DNA from: Leidyana gryllorum EB-2025a
Lineage: Eukaryota > Apicomplexa
Direction of reading: 5' to 3'
Assembly (NCBI GenBank): GCA_048772705.1
Contig: JBLWGC010000035.1
Location: forward strand, 186,001 to 250,000
Length of the DNA stretch: 64,000 nt
Numbering within the stretch: the stretch's first letter is position 1; every line of letters begins with the position of its first letter. A program made the position numbers and the translations under genes. Of this stretch, positions 48,513-59,431 are shown piece after piece. The notes beneath the pieces were generated by a model, which worked only from the letters and a program-made list of their open reading frames with translations, was not told where the DNA came from and searched no databases.

Positions 48513-50053
48513 TCAAGTTTTGATTGATTCTGGCTCACGATGTCTGGCTTGAGCTACCGCTTCCAACCAGCTATGATCGAAGTGCGGCACCAGTCCGAGA
48601 TGCAGCATCGTATGAGGATGGTTTTGCAAAGCCCTGACGAAGTTTTCTTTCAGATCCGAGTCCTCCGAGGGGGGAGGCAACTCGACTAGCCTGGCTTTCT
48701 TGGCGCTCAATTGAGAGGCACTCCGGGCTGGCTTTTTAGTACGTCCGTCCACGAACTCGCGCAAGTCCAACATCCGGCTGCGAAATGGATCGGATACGTG
48801 CAGGAAGAAGTTAGTGACTCTCGGGATAGGGAAAGTCAATTTGCCATCGCTGGTGGGATCAGCTGTGCTCAACTCATCCATTATCTCATACGCTGGCCCC
48901 GGTCGACCCTCAATCCGCATCCTGTCGAACAGCATGGCACCCTTGGCGAGATCCTCTTCAGAACAATATATGAGTTCAACGAGCGATTCCATCTCTGTTT
49001 TGATAATATTCTCCAGAGAGCGATTTCCAACGAGGAATCGCCCGGACAGAATAATGTGCTCGATCGGCCCCTGTGAATATTCTCGCAGCTGTGCCAGCAA
49101 CTTTCTTAGAAGATCTTCGAGCTTCGCGAACGCATCGTCAAGCCTGACTTTCCTGACTGCTCGGTCGCCGTCGCGAAGTACCAAGATTTTCGTCTCAGAA
49201 CCAAGACATGGCAAAATGTCACTTTCTGACGCTGAGGACACCGAGGATGGTAAAACTCGGTACCATCCAGGGTAAGCGTCCCGATCAATTTTCGTGGTGT
49301 CCCGGACCTGAAAACCGCCCGAATGCGCTTCGGCGATGACGGCGTCGCAGAAGTCACCTGTCCATCGAATGACACACGTAGTCGTCTTTTCGGCGAGTTG
49401 CGATAGATAGATCGAGTTCAACGTCACCCCGTCGTCTTCGTAGGCGGCGCCGCGGACGTCTGGTGTACTAGAGAAACCAGAGGCGCGCCTGTGAGATGCC
49501 CGATCTCCTGCGCTTTTTGCCTTTCTTCGAAGGTCAAAACTCGAGGGATGGTGAGAACAAGGCTCTCCCCGAAAGTCACGAGGAATGAGTTTCGACCGAA
49601 TTCAGTGGGCGGAAAGTCTCCTGGTTCCTGCGAGCAATTTTCGAGTGGGGCGCATCCTTGTGTTTGAGCGATAATGTTGGTTAACCGCAGAGCTGATAGC
49701 TCTCTGTCATTGTAGAGACAATCACCGTCTTGGTGGTGGAAGGCGAGTAAAGCAAAGCTCATTGGCTTCTCCACAGAGGCGGACGGAAAAGCGAAAGTCT
49801 GAGTGCTCAATTTGGGGGGTGATTTTGGCAATGAGGAGCGTGATTTGACGGTCAGCACTCGTTCGTATGTTGCAGTAATATTGGCAGCGTCAATCACTGC
49901 GGCCATAGTGCTCATCTCGTACGGCATTGTTGTAAGATCTTCTTTGAAGTACTGTGCAGTAATGAACAGCGAAAGGTGCGCTTTTAATGTGTTAAGCTGG
50001 ATTGGCCGTGAAACAAAGGAAAACTCGCGCCCTCGTCCGCGAGTGTCCTCCAC
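48513..50053 (-). pseudogene. Hsp70-superfamily (Hsp110/Grp170-like) gene, frameshifted and truncated
   Basis: Two minus-strand frames abut: 50053-49424 (209 aa) and 49427-48513 (304 aa). The first has LSALRLTNIIAQTQGCAP and LTIPRVLTFEERQKAQEIGH, then LVSLVHQTSAAP, where Hsp70s have the EPTAAALAYG loop. The second continues YEDDGVTLNSIYLSQLAEKT and IEHIILSGRFLVGNRSLENI, the usual Hsp70 nucleotide-domain pattern. Continuity requires a shift near nt 49445, where TCCGCGGCGCCGCC interrupts the frame. The N-terminal nucleotide loop (GIDLGT) and an intact substrate-binding domain are missing. It looks like a pseudogene, or a sequencing frameshift of a truncated gene. No canonical splice site removes the shift. 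Confidence 0.6.
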
Positions 50054-50159
50054 CTTGCGTGCGTCAGATCGTGCGATCCTCAGTCGCGTCGGTCACCAAG
50101 TGTGAATCACAATTGCCCGACCGCTCGTCGGCAACGAGCCGCGGGCTCTGGATCTATCA

Positions 50160-50880
50160 CTGAGCGTTGCAATTCACCTCTGTTCGCTTCCGTGCTTTTC
50201 AACTGTGAACGGAGACGCTCCCGCTCGCTGACGAATACTTCCGGTGATCTTGCCTGCGATTGAGGTCAGCCCCAATTCCCAGGGATTGCGCAAGAGCGCT
50301 TCACTGCGATTGAAATACCACACAGCGCTCTCGCTCCCATTGTTTGCCATCACAGTGGTCCGCGGCGCACAACTCTACCCGTCATTGAAAGGAACGTCTC
50401 TAATGGCTTCACAATGGCGCTGATTTAGCGTTCTCAAGATCTCTCAAATGGCGATCTTCAGTGCAGTGTGTCAGATTTCTGAGGCGTTCTCTCCAACCAC
50501 TGATCGAAGCCTCCCTCGGGATCGAGTCTCCATTCGTCGATCGCATACTGATCGGCATCGGCAATTGTGGGACACTTCCTGAGTGGAAGGGGACCGGAGT
50601 CAACAAAGTCGTCCCAAGTGTACCTGTCCCAATCTTGGCGGTCCAGGCTGCAGGGCCGCGGAGGCAGCGAACATAGATATCTCTTTTTCTCTCTCACAGC
50701 TCTGTCACCCAATCCCGGCAATAAATAAACCCTTTTTACTTCGATCACCAAATGACGGGATGTGAATACATCCCTCAAAGCGGCTAACGTCTGCTTGGAG
50801 ACCCGTCTCACTTTACAGACTTCACCGATTCGCAGAAAGTCGAAAACCTGAGCCCATAAAATTGGGCGGAGGTCGGGCAT
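50160..50880 (-). pseudogene. F-box-like family copy, 3'-truncated and decayed (psi-2)
   Basis: Starts with the conserved MPDLRPILWAQVFDFLRI and remains open for about 138 codons (50458-50880), then stops. Downstream sequence to about 50160 is recognisable but frameshifted. Its first cassette is the alpha form (as in copy A), while its second is beta-like (SESAVWYFNR). The 3' two thirds are absent, replaced by the Hsp70-like region. Confidence 0.7.
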
Positions 50881-51513
50881 TGTTGAGGGCCAAAAAAATC
50901 CAATCCGACCCCAATCTAAAATTCTACTCGACCCGACCCGACCCCGTTAGCCTCGGATGCCAGAGTCCTTCAGTCTTGATCTATCAGGATTAGCTAGTCG
51001 ATCTGGATGTTGGGCCCCCCGTTCATCACCCCAGTTAAGCTCAGGTAGGCAGTATGTCTCCTGCCAGTGCATAGGAGACAGACACAGACACGTGTGTGCT
51101 CTACGTAAATTGAATTAGACGATGGTCAAAAAGGGAACTAAAAATCCACTACTGATACCGTTAGATGAGGAACATTCACACAGGGCGAATGACTACGCCT
51201 ACAAGTCGTCATCCCACTATGGACGAGTTTTCAGATCAAGTCTTGTCGCAGCGCCGAATCACCTCACCGCTAATTTCCTGATCGAAGGTATCGACACTGG
51301 ACGCGGCAACAGATCAATTGCCCTCCGGCGAACCCGCCTTGGAATACCGACAACTCTGTTCGTTCAGAATCGCTCGATATCTTTGATTAAAATCCAGACT
51401 GATTTGAGGGTGAGCGCTCCGGCAATGACACGACTCCAAAGCCGAGCTTTCCAACCGCCTTCCGGCTGGGTGGCATCACCTGTTGTTCCATCTTTGGAAA
51501 TGTTCTCAGCTTT
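50881..51513 (-). repeat. Family intergenic/promoter module between psi-2 and copy B
   Basis: 633-bp module. Upstream of the psi-2 start it carries cgacccgacccgacccc (the same GGGTC unit, on the minus strand), and the same CACGTG-containing gacacgtgtgtg element. Confidence 0.85.
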
Positions 51514-53511
51514 TCAGCCCTCGAACGGCACTAATTTCTGCAGTCTTCGCCAGAAGACGGCAGTTGTGGCATAAATGGAGACGGGCGTATCCGTCCAAAT
51601 CTTCCACGACTTCAATGTGTCGTGGTCACCTGCCAACACCCGCTCCAAATACCACATATCATAGAGACTGAACCACCCGACGGGTCCTTTGAGGGATTTG
51701 AAGCTTTTCACGGGGCGCCTCAGAGTATCCTGCGCTGAGATCAGAGATGTCCACCACTCATTGAACCGCTGTAGTTTCTCGCCCTCGATACGGCCGACTA
51801 TCTCTCCCGAGTGTAACTGTTCATCCACTGCTTCCCGCAGAGTCTCCCACACTGCGGCAGTTTCCGCTTCCAAATTCCAGAGATCGTTGCTGATGGGCGC
51901 CCCGATGTGCTGCAACACTTTGTATAATGTCTCCCGATGGCACTGTCCAGACACCAATTCCAGCAGAACTGTCGTCCAGGGCTCCTCCAGGAAGGCTATT
52001 CCGTGCAATCCCAATCTCACAGAACGTCCGGTGAGGAGTTGGACTTCGTGGAGGACCAAATAAGTCCACAATATGTCTCTCGGATGTGTCACCAAATCCG
52101 TCACAATCTGAGAGATTTGGTGTTTTATGATTACCTCCTTAAGCCGCAATGCCGTCTCCATATTGGAGGGCAGATGCTTCATGCGACAGCTTCGGACGCA
52201 TTTCTCGGGTAACAGTGCGGAGTCCTGCGGGTCGATGATCGCCCAGTGACGGAAACGGGCTTCGAGATGTTCGAGATTTTCCGCCGATCTCAGGTAGCTT
52301 TGAAGTCGCCAGCGCTCTTTGGGCGTCAGCGTTTTCACCACAAAATATCGAGTTTCCGCCATTTCGGCTAAAGACAATCGTCTCCTCTTCGAAATCGTCG
52401 AAGTTCTCTTACAGTGCCCAAAATGTCGTTTGTCATCGGTTTCTGAGGCTGAAGTGCTGTCGCTATCCGTTGACATTGTTTTACTTCTGAACTCTTTCTG
52501 GGGGCCCTCGGAAGGTTCAGCGTCCAGCAGTCCCGCTCTAACCGCAGGGACCCATCCGAGCCAAGGAGGCAACTTGTCGAAGGGCTTCAGGCGGTGCCAC
52601 GGGGTGTGAGTGTAGACATAACCCCCCGCCTGTGAAGAACACAAATGGTCAATCTCACACGCTTCTGTCCCGGCTCTCTCACGACAGTATTGACAAAGTT
52701 TCAACAGATTCTGTGGAGAGAAGGCAGTGGAGTAACAGAACTGCGAGAACGCCAGCGAAGCAAAATTTTCGATATCGCCGACTCCCCCAACCCCTTCGGT
52801 ACTTTTCCAATGTGAGCGGAGACGCCGGAACTCGTCACTCAACAACCCCGGTGAACTCGCCTGCGATTGAGGGCCGTTCCAGAATTCCCCAGGATTGCGC
52901 AAGAACGGTACACTGCGATGGAAATACCACACAGCCCTCTCGCTCACTTTGTTTGCCCTCAAAGCGGTGTGAGGCGCACAATTCAAGACGTCAGGAGAAG
53001 GAGGAATGGTCTTAACGGCTTCACATTGGCGTTCGCTCAAAGTTCTCAGAATCTCTTCTACGGCCGCTGAAAGTCCGACGATTGTTATCGTCTTCAGTGT
53101 GTCCGGTTTCCGACTCGTTCTCTCCAACCACTGATCGAAGCCTCCCTCGGGATCGAGTCTCCATTCGTCGATCGCATACTGATCGGCATCGGCAATCGCG
53201 GGACACTTCCTGAGTGGAACGGGACGGTGCCAAACGAGGTCGTCCCAAGTGTACTTTTCCCATGCTTGGGGGATTAGGCTGCGGGGCCGCTGAGGCAGCG
53301 AACGTCTATAAATCTCCCTCTCTCTCACAGCTCTGTCACCCAATCCCGGCAATAAATCAACCCTTTTCACTTCGATCACCAAATGACGGGATGTGAATAT
53401 ATCCCTCAAAGCGGCTAACGTCTGCTTGGAGACCCGTCTCACTTTACAGACTTCACCGATTCGCAGAAAGTCGAAAACCTGAGCCCAAAAGATTGGGCGG
53501 AGGTCGGGCAT
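51514..53511 (-). CDS. F-box-like family protein, copy B (665 aa)
   Basis: Intact intronless copy. The N-terminal F-box-like segment matches copy A (VRRVSKQTLAALRDI). Cassettes: first beta (REREIYRRSLPQRPRSL), second beta (NCAPHTALRANKV...VWYFHR), third alpha (IENFASLAFSQF). Codons about 345-365 add KTMSTDSDS relative to copy A. The C-terminal half is nearly identical to copies C and D. Likely functional if F-box-like; target unknown. Confidence 0.7.
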   Translation of the reverse strand: MPDLRPIFWAQVFDFLRIGEVCKVRRVSKQTLAALRDIFTSRHLVIEVKRVDLLPGLGDRAVREREIYRRSLPQRPRSLIPQAWEKYTWDDLVWHRPVPLRKCPAIADADQYAIDEWRLDPEGGFDQWLERTSRKPDTLKTITIVGLSAAVEEILRTLSERQCEAVKTIPPSPDVLNCAPHTALRANKVSERAVWYFHRSVPFLRNPGEFWNGPQSQASSPGLLSDEFRRLRSHWKSTEGVGGVGDIENFASLAFSQFCYSTAFSPQNLLKLCQYCRERAGTEACEIDHLCSSQAGGYVYTHTPWHRLKPFDKLPPWLGWVPAVRAGLLDAEPSEGPQKEFRSKTMSTDSDSTSASETDDKRHFGHCKRTSTISKRRRLSLAEMAETRYFVVKTLTPKERWRLQSYLRSAENLEHLEARFRHWAIIDPQDSALLPEKCVRSCRMKHLPSNMETALRLKEVIIKHQISQIVTDLVTHPRDILWTYLVLHEVQLLTGRSVRLGLHGIAFLEEPWTTVLLELVSGQCHRETLYKVLQHIGAPISNDLWNLEAETAAVWETLREAVDEQLHSGEIVGRIEGEKLQRFNEWWTSLISAQDTLRRPVKSFKSLKGPVGWFSLYDMWYLERVLAGDHDTLKSWKIWTDTPVSIYATTAVFWRRLQKLVPFEG

Positions 53512-54158
53512 TGTTGAGGGTCAAAAAAACTCAATGCGACCGTAATCTAAAATTCTACTCAACCCGACCCCGTCACCGACCCCGTCAGCAATCTCACTCG
53601 GATGCCAGAGTCCTTCAGTCTTGATCTATCAGGATTAGCTACTCGATCTGGATGTTGGGCCCCCCGTTCACCCCCCCCCAGTTAAGCTCAGTTAAGCTGT
53701 ATGTCTCCTGCCGGTCCGTAGGAGACAGACAGACACGTGTGTGCTCTACGTAAATTGAATTAGACGATGGTCAAAAAGGAACTAAAAATCCACTACTGAT
53801 ACCGTTAGATGGGGAACATTCACACAGGGCGAATTGACTACGCCTACCAGTCGTCATCCCACTATGGATGAGTTTCCAGATCAAGTCTTGTCGCAGTGCC
53901 GAACCACCTCACCGCTAATTTCCTGATCGAAGGTATCGACACTGGACGCGGCAACAGATCAATTGCCCTCCGGCGAACCCGCCTTGGAATACCGACAACT
54001 CTGTTCGTTCAGAATCGCTCGATATCTTTGATTAAAATCCAGACTGATTTGAGGGTGAGCGCTCCGGCAATGACACGACTCCAAAGCCGAGCTTTCCAAC
54101 CGCCTTCCGGCTGGGTGGCATCACCTGTTGTTCCATGTTTGGAAATGTTCTCAGCTTT
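53512..54158 (-). repeat. Family intergenic/promoter module between copies B and C
   Basis: 647 bp, with a duplicated GGGTC-type stretch (cccgaccccgtcaccgacccc on the + strand) and the CACGTG element. Minor indels distinguish it from the other modules. Confidence 0.85.
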
Positions 54159-56150
54159 TCAGCCCTCGAACGGCACTAATTTCTGCAGTCTTCGCCAGAA
54201 GACGGCAGTTGTGGCATAAATGGAGACGGGCGTATCCGTCCAAATCTTCCACGACTTCAATGTGTCGTGGTCACCTGCCAACACCCGCTCCAAATACCAC
54301 ATATCATAGAGACTGAACCACCCGACGGGTCCTTTGAGGGATTTGAAGCTTTTCACGGGGCGCCTCAGAGTATCCTGCGCTGAGATCAAAGATGTCCACC
54401 ACTCATTGAACCGCTGTAGTTTCTCGCCCTCGATACGGCCGACTATCTCTCCCGGGTGTAACTGTTCATCCACTGCTTCCCGCAGAGTCTCCCACACTGC
54501 GGCAGTTTCCGCTTCCAAATTCCAGAGATCGTTGCTGATGGGCGCCCCGATGTGCTGCAACACTTTGTATAATGTCTCCCGATGGCACTGTCCAGACACC
54601 AATTCCAGCAGAACTGTCGTCCAGGGCTCCTCCAGGAAGGCTATTCCGTGCAATCCCAATCTCACAGAGCGTCCGGTGAGGAGTTGGACTTCGTGGAGGA
54701 CCAAATAAGTCCACAATATGTCTCTCGGATGTGTCACCAAATCCGTCACAATCTGAGAGATTTGGTGTTTTATGATTACCTCCTTAAGCCGCAATGCCGT
54801 CTCCATATTGGAGGGCAGATGCTTCATGCGACAGCTTCGGACGCATTTCTCGGGTAACAGTGCGGAGTCCTGCGGGTCGATGATCGCCCAGTGACGGAAA
54901 CGGGCTTCGAGATGTTCGAGATTTTCCGCCGATCTCAGGTAGCTTTGAAGTCGCCAGCGCTCTTTGGGCGTCAGCGTTTTCACAACAAAATATCGAGTTT
55001 CCGCCATTTCGGCTAAAGACAATCGTCTCCTCTTCGAAATCGTCGAAGTTCTCTTACAGTGCCCAAAATGTCGTTTGTCATCGGTTTCTGAGGCTGAAGT
55101 GCTGTCGCTATCCGTTGACATTGTTTTACTTCTGAACTCTTTCTGGGGGCCCTCGGAAGGTTCGGCGTCCAGCAGTCCCGCTCTAACCGCAGGGACCCAT
55201 CCGAGCCAAGGAGGCAACTTGTCGAAGGGCTTCAGGCGGTGCCACGGGGTGTGAGTGTAAACATAACCCCCCGCCTGTGAAGAACACAAATGGTCAATCT
55301 CACACGCTTCCGTCCCGGCTCTCTCACGACAGTATTGACAAAGTTTCAACAGATTCTGTGGAGAGAAGGCAGTGGAGTAACAGAACCGCGAGAACGGCCG
55401 CGAAGCAAAAACTTCAAGATCGCCGACTCCCCCAACCCCTTCGGTACTTTTCCAATGTGAGCGGAGACGCCGGAACTCGTCACTCAACAACCCCGGTGAA
55501 CTCGCCTGCGATTGAGGGCCGTTCCAGAATTCCCCAGGATTGCGCAAGAACGGTACAGTACAATGAGAAAACCACATAGCGTTCTCTCTCACGGTATTTG
55601 TCAACAAAGTGATCGGCGGCGCATTTCTGAAGCTGGCAGGAGGAATGCTTCTAACGGCTTCACATTGGCGTTCGCTCAAAGTTCTCAGAATCTCTTCTAC
55701 GGCCGCTGAAAGTCCGACGATTGTTATCGTCTTCAGTGTGTCCGGTTTCCGACTCGTTCTCTCCAACCACTGATTGAAGCCTCCCTCGGGATCGAGTCTC
55801 CATTCGTCGATCGCATACTGATCGGCATCGGCAATCGCGGGACACTTCCTGAGTGGAACGGGACGGTGCCAAACGAGGTCGTCCCAAGTGTACTTTTCCC
55901 ATACTTGGGGGATTAGGCTGCGGGGCCGCTGAGGCAGCGAACGTCTATAAATCTCCCTCTCTCTCACAGCTCTGTCACCCAATGCCGGCAATAAATGAAC
56001 CCTTTTCACTTCGATCACTAAATGTCGGGATGTGAATATATCCCTCAAAGCGGCTAACGTCTGCTTGGAGACCCGTCTCACTTTACAGACTTCACCGATT
56101 CGCAGAAAGTCGAAAACCTGAGCCCAAAAGATTGGGCGGAGGTCGGGCAT
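54159..56150 (-). CDS. F-box-like family protein, copy C (663 aa)
   Basis: Intact single exon. The frame extends 11 codons upstream (to 56183), but the family's conserved start MPDLRPIFWAQ is used. Cassettes: first beta, second alpha-like (PITLLTNTV...AMWFSHCTVP), third beta (LEVFASRPFSRF). The second cassette thus differs from its tandem neighbours B and D, while both flanks match them. Confidence 0.7.
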   Translation of the reverse strand: MPDLRPIFWAQVFDFLRIGEVCKVRRVSKQTLAALRDIFTSRHLVIEVKRVHLLPALGDRAVREREIYRRSLPQRPRSLIPQVWEKYTWDDLVWHRPVPLRKCPAIADADQYAIDEWRLDPEGGFNQWLERTSRKPDTLKTITIVGLSAAVEEILRTLSERQCEAVRSIPPASFRNAPPITLLTNTVRENAMWFSHCTVPFLRNPGEFWNGPQSQASSPGLLSDEFRRLRSHWKSTEGVGGVGDLEVFASRPFSRFCYSTAFSPQNLLKLCQYCRERAGTEACEIDHLCSSQAGGYVYTHTPWHRLKPFDKLPPWLGWVPAVRAGLLDAEPSEGPQKEFRSKTMSTDSDSTSASETDDKRHFGHCKRTSTISKRRRLSLAEMAETRYFVVKTLTPKERWRLQSYLRSAENLEHLEARFRHWAIIDPQDSALLPEKCVRSCRMKHLPSNMETALRLKEVIIKHQISQIVTDLVTHPRDILWTYLVLHEVQLLTGRSVRLGLHGIAFLEEPWTTVLLELVSGQCHRETLYKVLQHIGAPISNDLWNLEAETAAVWETLREAVDEQLHPGEIVGRIEGEKLQRFNEWWTSLISAQDTLRRPVKSFKSLKGPVGWFSLYDMWYLERVLAGDHDTLKSWKIWTDTPVSIYATTAVFWRRLQKLVPFEG

Positions 56151-56783
56151 TGTTGAGGGCCAAAAAATCCAATCCGACCGCAATCTAAAATTCTACTCGA
56201 CCCGACCCCGTCAGCAATATCACTCGGATGCCAGAGTCCTTCAGTCTTGATCTATCAGGATTAGCTACTCGATCTGGATGTTGGGCCCCCCGTTCACCCC
56301 CCAGTTAAGCTCAGTTAAGCTGTATGTCTCCTGCCGGTCCGTAGGAGACAGACACAGACACGTGTGTGCTCTACGTAAATTGAATTAGACGATGGTCAAA
56401 AAGGAACTAAAAATCCACTACTGATACCGTTAGATGAGGAACATTCACACAGGGCGAATTGACTACGCCTACAACTCGTCATCCCACTATGGACGAGTTT
56501 TCAGAGCAAGTTTTGTCGCAGTGCCGAACCACCTCACCTCCCACGTCCTGATCGAAGGCATCGACACTGGACGCGGCAACAGATCAATTGCCCTCCGGCG
56601 AACCCGCCTTGGAATACCGACAACTCTGTTCGTTCAGAATCGCTCGATATCTTTGATTAAAATCCAGACTGATTTGAGGGTGAGCGCTCCGGCAATGACA
56701 CGACTCCAAAGCCGAGCTTTCCAACCGCCTTCCGGCTGGGTGGCATCACCTGTTGTTCCATCTTTGGAAATGTTCTCAGCTTT
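56151..56783 (-). repeat. Family intergenic/promoter module between copies C and D
   Basis: 633 bp with a single cgacccgacccc before copy C and the conserved CACGTG element. Confidence 0.85.
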
Positions 56784-58781
56784 TCAGCCCTCGAACGGCA
56801 CTAATTTCTGCAGTCTTCGCCAGAAGACGGCAGTTGTGGCATAAATGGAGACGGGCGTATCCGTCCAAATCTTCCACGACTTCAATGTGTCGTGGTCACC
56901 TGCCAACACCCGCTCCAAATACCACATATCATAGAGACTGAACCACCCGACGGGTCCTTTGAGGGATTTGAAGCTTTTCACGGGGCGCCTCAGAGTATCC
57001 TGCGCTGAGATCAAAGATGTCCACCACTCATTGAACAGCTGTAGTTTCTCGCCCTCGATACGGCCGACTATCTCTCCCGAGTGTAACTGTTCATCCACCG
57101 CTTCCCGCAGAGTCTCCCACACTGCGGCAGTTTCCGCTTCCAAATTCCAGAGATCGTTGCTGATTGGCGCCCCAATGTGCTGCAGCACTTTGGATAATGT
57201 CTCCCGATGGCACTGTCCAGACACCAATTCCAGCAGAACTGTCGTCCAGGGCTCCTCCAGGAAGGCTATTCCGTGCAATCCCAATCTCACAGAACGTCCG
57301 GTGAGGAGTTGGACTTCGTGGAGGACCAAATAAGTCCACAATATGTCTCTCGGATGTGTCACCAAATCCGTCACAATCTGAGAGATTTGGTGTTTTATGA
57401 TTACCTCCTTAAGCCGCAATGCCGTCTCCATGTTGGAGGGCAGATGCTTCATGCGACAGCTTCGGACGCATTTCTCGGGTAACAGTGCGGAGTCCTGCGG
57501 GTCGATGATCGCCCAGTGACGGAAACGGGCTTCGAGGTATTCGACATTTTCCGCCGATCTCAGGTAGCTTTGAAGTCGCCAGCGCTCTTTGGGCGTCAGC
57601 GTCTTCACAACAAAATATCGAGTTTCCGCCATTTCGGCTAAAGACAATCGTCTCCTCTTCGAAATCGTCGAAGTTCTCTTACAGCGCCCAAAATGTCGTT
57701 TGTCATCGGTTTCTGAGGCTGAAGTGATGTCGCTATCCGTTGACATTGTTTTACTTCTGAACTCTTTCTGGGGGCCCTCGGAAGGTTCAGCGTCCAGCAG
57801 TCCCGCTCTAACCGCAGGGACCCATCCGAGCCAAGGAGGCAACTTGTCGAAGGGCTTCAGGCGGTGCCACGGGGTGTGAGTGTAAACATAACCCCCCGCC
57901 TGTGAAGAACACAAATGGTCAATCTCACACGCTTCCGTCCCGGCTCTCTCACGACAGTATTGACAAAGTTTCAACAGATTCTGTGGAGAGAAGGCAGTGG
58001 AGTAACAGAACCGCGAGAACGGCCGCGAAGCAAAAACTTCAAGATCGCCGACTCCCCCAACCCCTTCGGTACTTTTCCAATGTGAGCGGAGACGCCGGAA
58101 CTCGTCACTCAACAACCCCGGTGAACTCGCCTGCGATTGAGGGCCGTTCCAGAATTCCCCAGGATTGCGCAAGAACGGTACACTGCGATGGAAATACCAC
58201 ACAGCGCTCTCGCTCACTTTGTTTGCCCTCAAAGCGGTGTGCGGCGCACAATTCAAGACGTCAGGAGAAGGAGGAATGCTTCTAACGGCTTCACATTGGC
58301 GTTCGCTCAAAGTTCTCAGAATCTCTTCTACGGCCGCTGAAAGTCCGACGATTGTTATCGTCTTCAGTGTGTCCGGTTTCCGACTCGTTCTCTCCAACCA
58401 CTGATCGAAGCCTCCCTCGGGATCGAGTCTCCATTCGTCGATCGCATACTGATCGGCATCGGCAATCGCGGGACACTTCCTGAGTGGAACGGGACGGTGC
58501 CAAACGAGGTCGTCCCAAGTGTACTTTTCCCATGCTTGGGGGATTAGGCTGCGGGGCCGCTGAGGCAGCGAACGTCTATAAATCTCCCTCTCTCTCACAG
58601 CTCTGTCACCCAATCCCGGCAATAAATCAACCCTTTTCACTTCGATCACCAAATGACGGGATGTGAATATATCCCTCAAAGCGGCTAACGTCTGCTTGGA
58701 GACCCGTCTCACTTTACAGACTTCACCGATTCGCAGAAAGTCGAAAACCTGAGCCCAAAAGATTGGGCGGAGGTCGGGCAT
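56784..58781 (-). CDS. F-box-like family protein, copy D (665 aa)
   Basis: Intact single exon. Cassettes: first beta, second beta (NCAPHTALRANKVSESAVWYF), third beta (LEVFASRPFSRF). Close to copy B overall but differs from it in the third cassette. The start-to-start distance to copy C is 2,631 bp, and from C to B 2,639 bp, defining the tandem unit. Confidence 0.7.
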   Translation of the reverse strand: MPDLRPIFWAQVFDFLRIGEVCKVRRVSKQTLAALRDIFTSRHLVIEVKRVDLLPGLGDRAVREREIYRRSLPQRPRSLIPQAWEKYTWDDLVWHRPVPLRKCPAIADADQYAIDEWRLDPEGGFDQWLERTSRKPDTLKTITIVGLSAAVEEILRTLSERQCEAVRSIPPSPDVLNCAPHTALRANKVSESAVWYFHRSVPFLRNPGEFWNGPQSQASSPGLLSDEFRRLRSHWKSTEGVGGVGDLEVFASRPFSRFCYSTAFSPQNLLKLCQYCRERAGTEACEIDHLCSSQAGGYVYTHTPWHRLKPFDKLPPWLGWVPAVRAGLLDAEPSEGPQKEFRSKTMSTDSDITSASETDDKRHFGRCKRTSTISKRRRLSLAEMAETRYFVVKTLTPKERWRLQSYLRSAENVEYLEARFRHWAIIDPQDSALLPEKCVRSCRMKHLPSNMETALRLKEVIIKHQISQIVTDLVTHPRDILWTYLVLHEVQLLTGRSVRLGLHGIAFLEEPWTTVLLELVSGQCHRETLSKVLQHIGAPISNDLWNLEAETAAVWETLREAVDEQLHSGEIVGRIEGEKLQLFNEWWTSLISAQDTLRRPVKSFKSLKGPVGWFSLYDMWYLERVLAGDHDTLKSWKIWTDTPVSIYATTAVFWRRLQKLVPFEG

Positions 58782-59431
58782 TGTTGAGGGTCAAAAAAAC
58801 TCAATGCGACCGTAATCTAAAATTCTACTCGACCCGACCCCGTCACCGACCCCGTCAGCAATCTCACTCGGATGCCAGAGTCCTTCAGTCTTGATCTATC
58901 AGGATTAGCTACTCGATCTGGATGTTGGGCCCCCCGTTCACCCCCCCCCAGTTAAGCTCAGTTAAGCTGTATGTCTCCTGCCGGTCCGTAGGAGACAGAC
59001 ACAGACACGTGTGTGCTCTACGTAAATTGAATTAGACGATGGTCAAAAAGGGAACTAAAAATCCACTACTGATACCGTTAGATGAGGAACATTCACACAG
59101 GGCGAATTGAATACGCCTACCAGTCGTCATCCCACTATGGATGAGTTTTCAGATCAAGTCTTGTCGCAGTGCCGAACCACCTCACCTCCCACGTCCTGAT
59201 CGAAGGCATCGACACTGGACGCGGCAACAGATCAATTGCCCTCCGGCGAGCCCGCCTTCGAATACCGACAACTCTGTTCGTTCAGAATCGCTCGATATCT
59301 TTGATTAAAATGCAGACTGATTTGAGGGTGAGCGCTCCGGCAATGACACGACTCCAAAGCCGAGCTTTCCAACCGCCTTCCGGCTGGGTGGCATCACCTG
59401 TTGTTCCATCTTTGGAAATGTTCTCAGCTCC
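58782..59431 (-). repeat. Family intergenic/promoter module between copies D and E
   Basis: 650 bp; carries ccgaccccgtcaccgacccc, as in the B-C module, and the CACGTG element. Confidence 0.85.

Noticed and set aside
48513-50053. Rescuing the Hsp70-like gene with an intron around the shift
   Set aside because: Any intron there would remove the conserved TSAA loop, and donor/acceptor matches are poor; a frameshift or pseudogene is more likely.
51122-51574. Plus-strand ORF of 150 codons spanning the inter-copy module and the 3' end of copy B
   Set aside because: The frame is broken by small indels in the equivalent modules at 53.9, 56.4 and 59.2 kb, so it is not conserved as protein and is antisense/intergenic.
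51689-52063. Repeated plus-strand ORF of about 124 codons (also 54334-54708 and 56959-57333)
   Set aside because: Antisense shadow of the conserved C-terminal part of the F-box-like copies; its persistence follows from the high identity of the copies.
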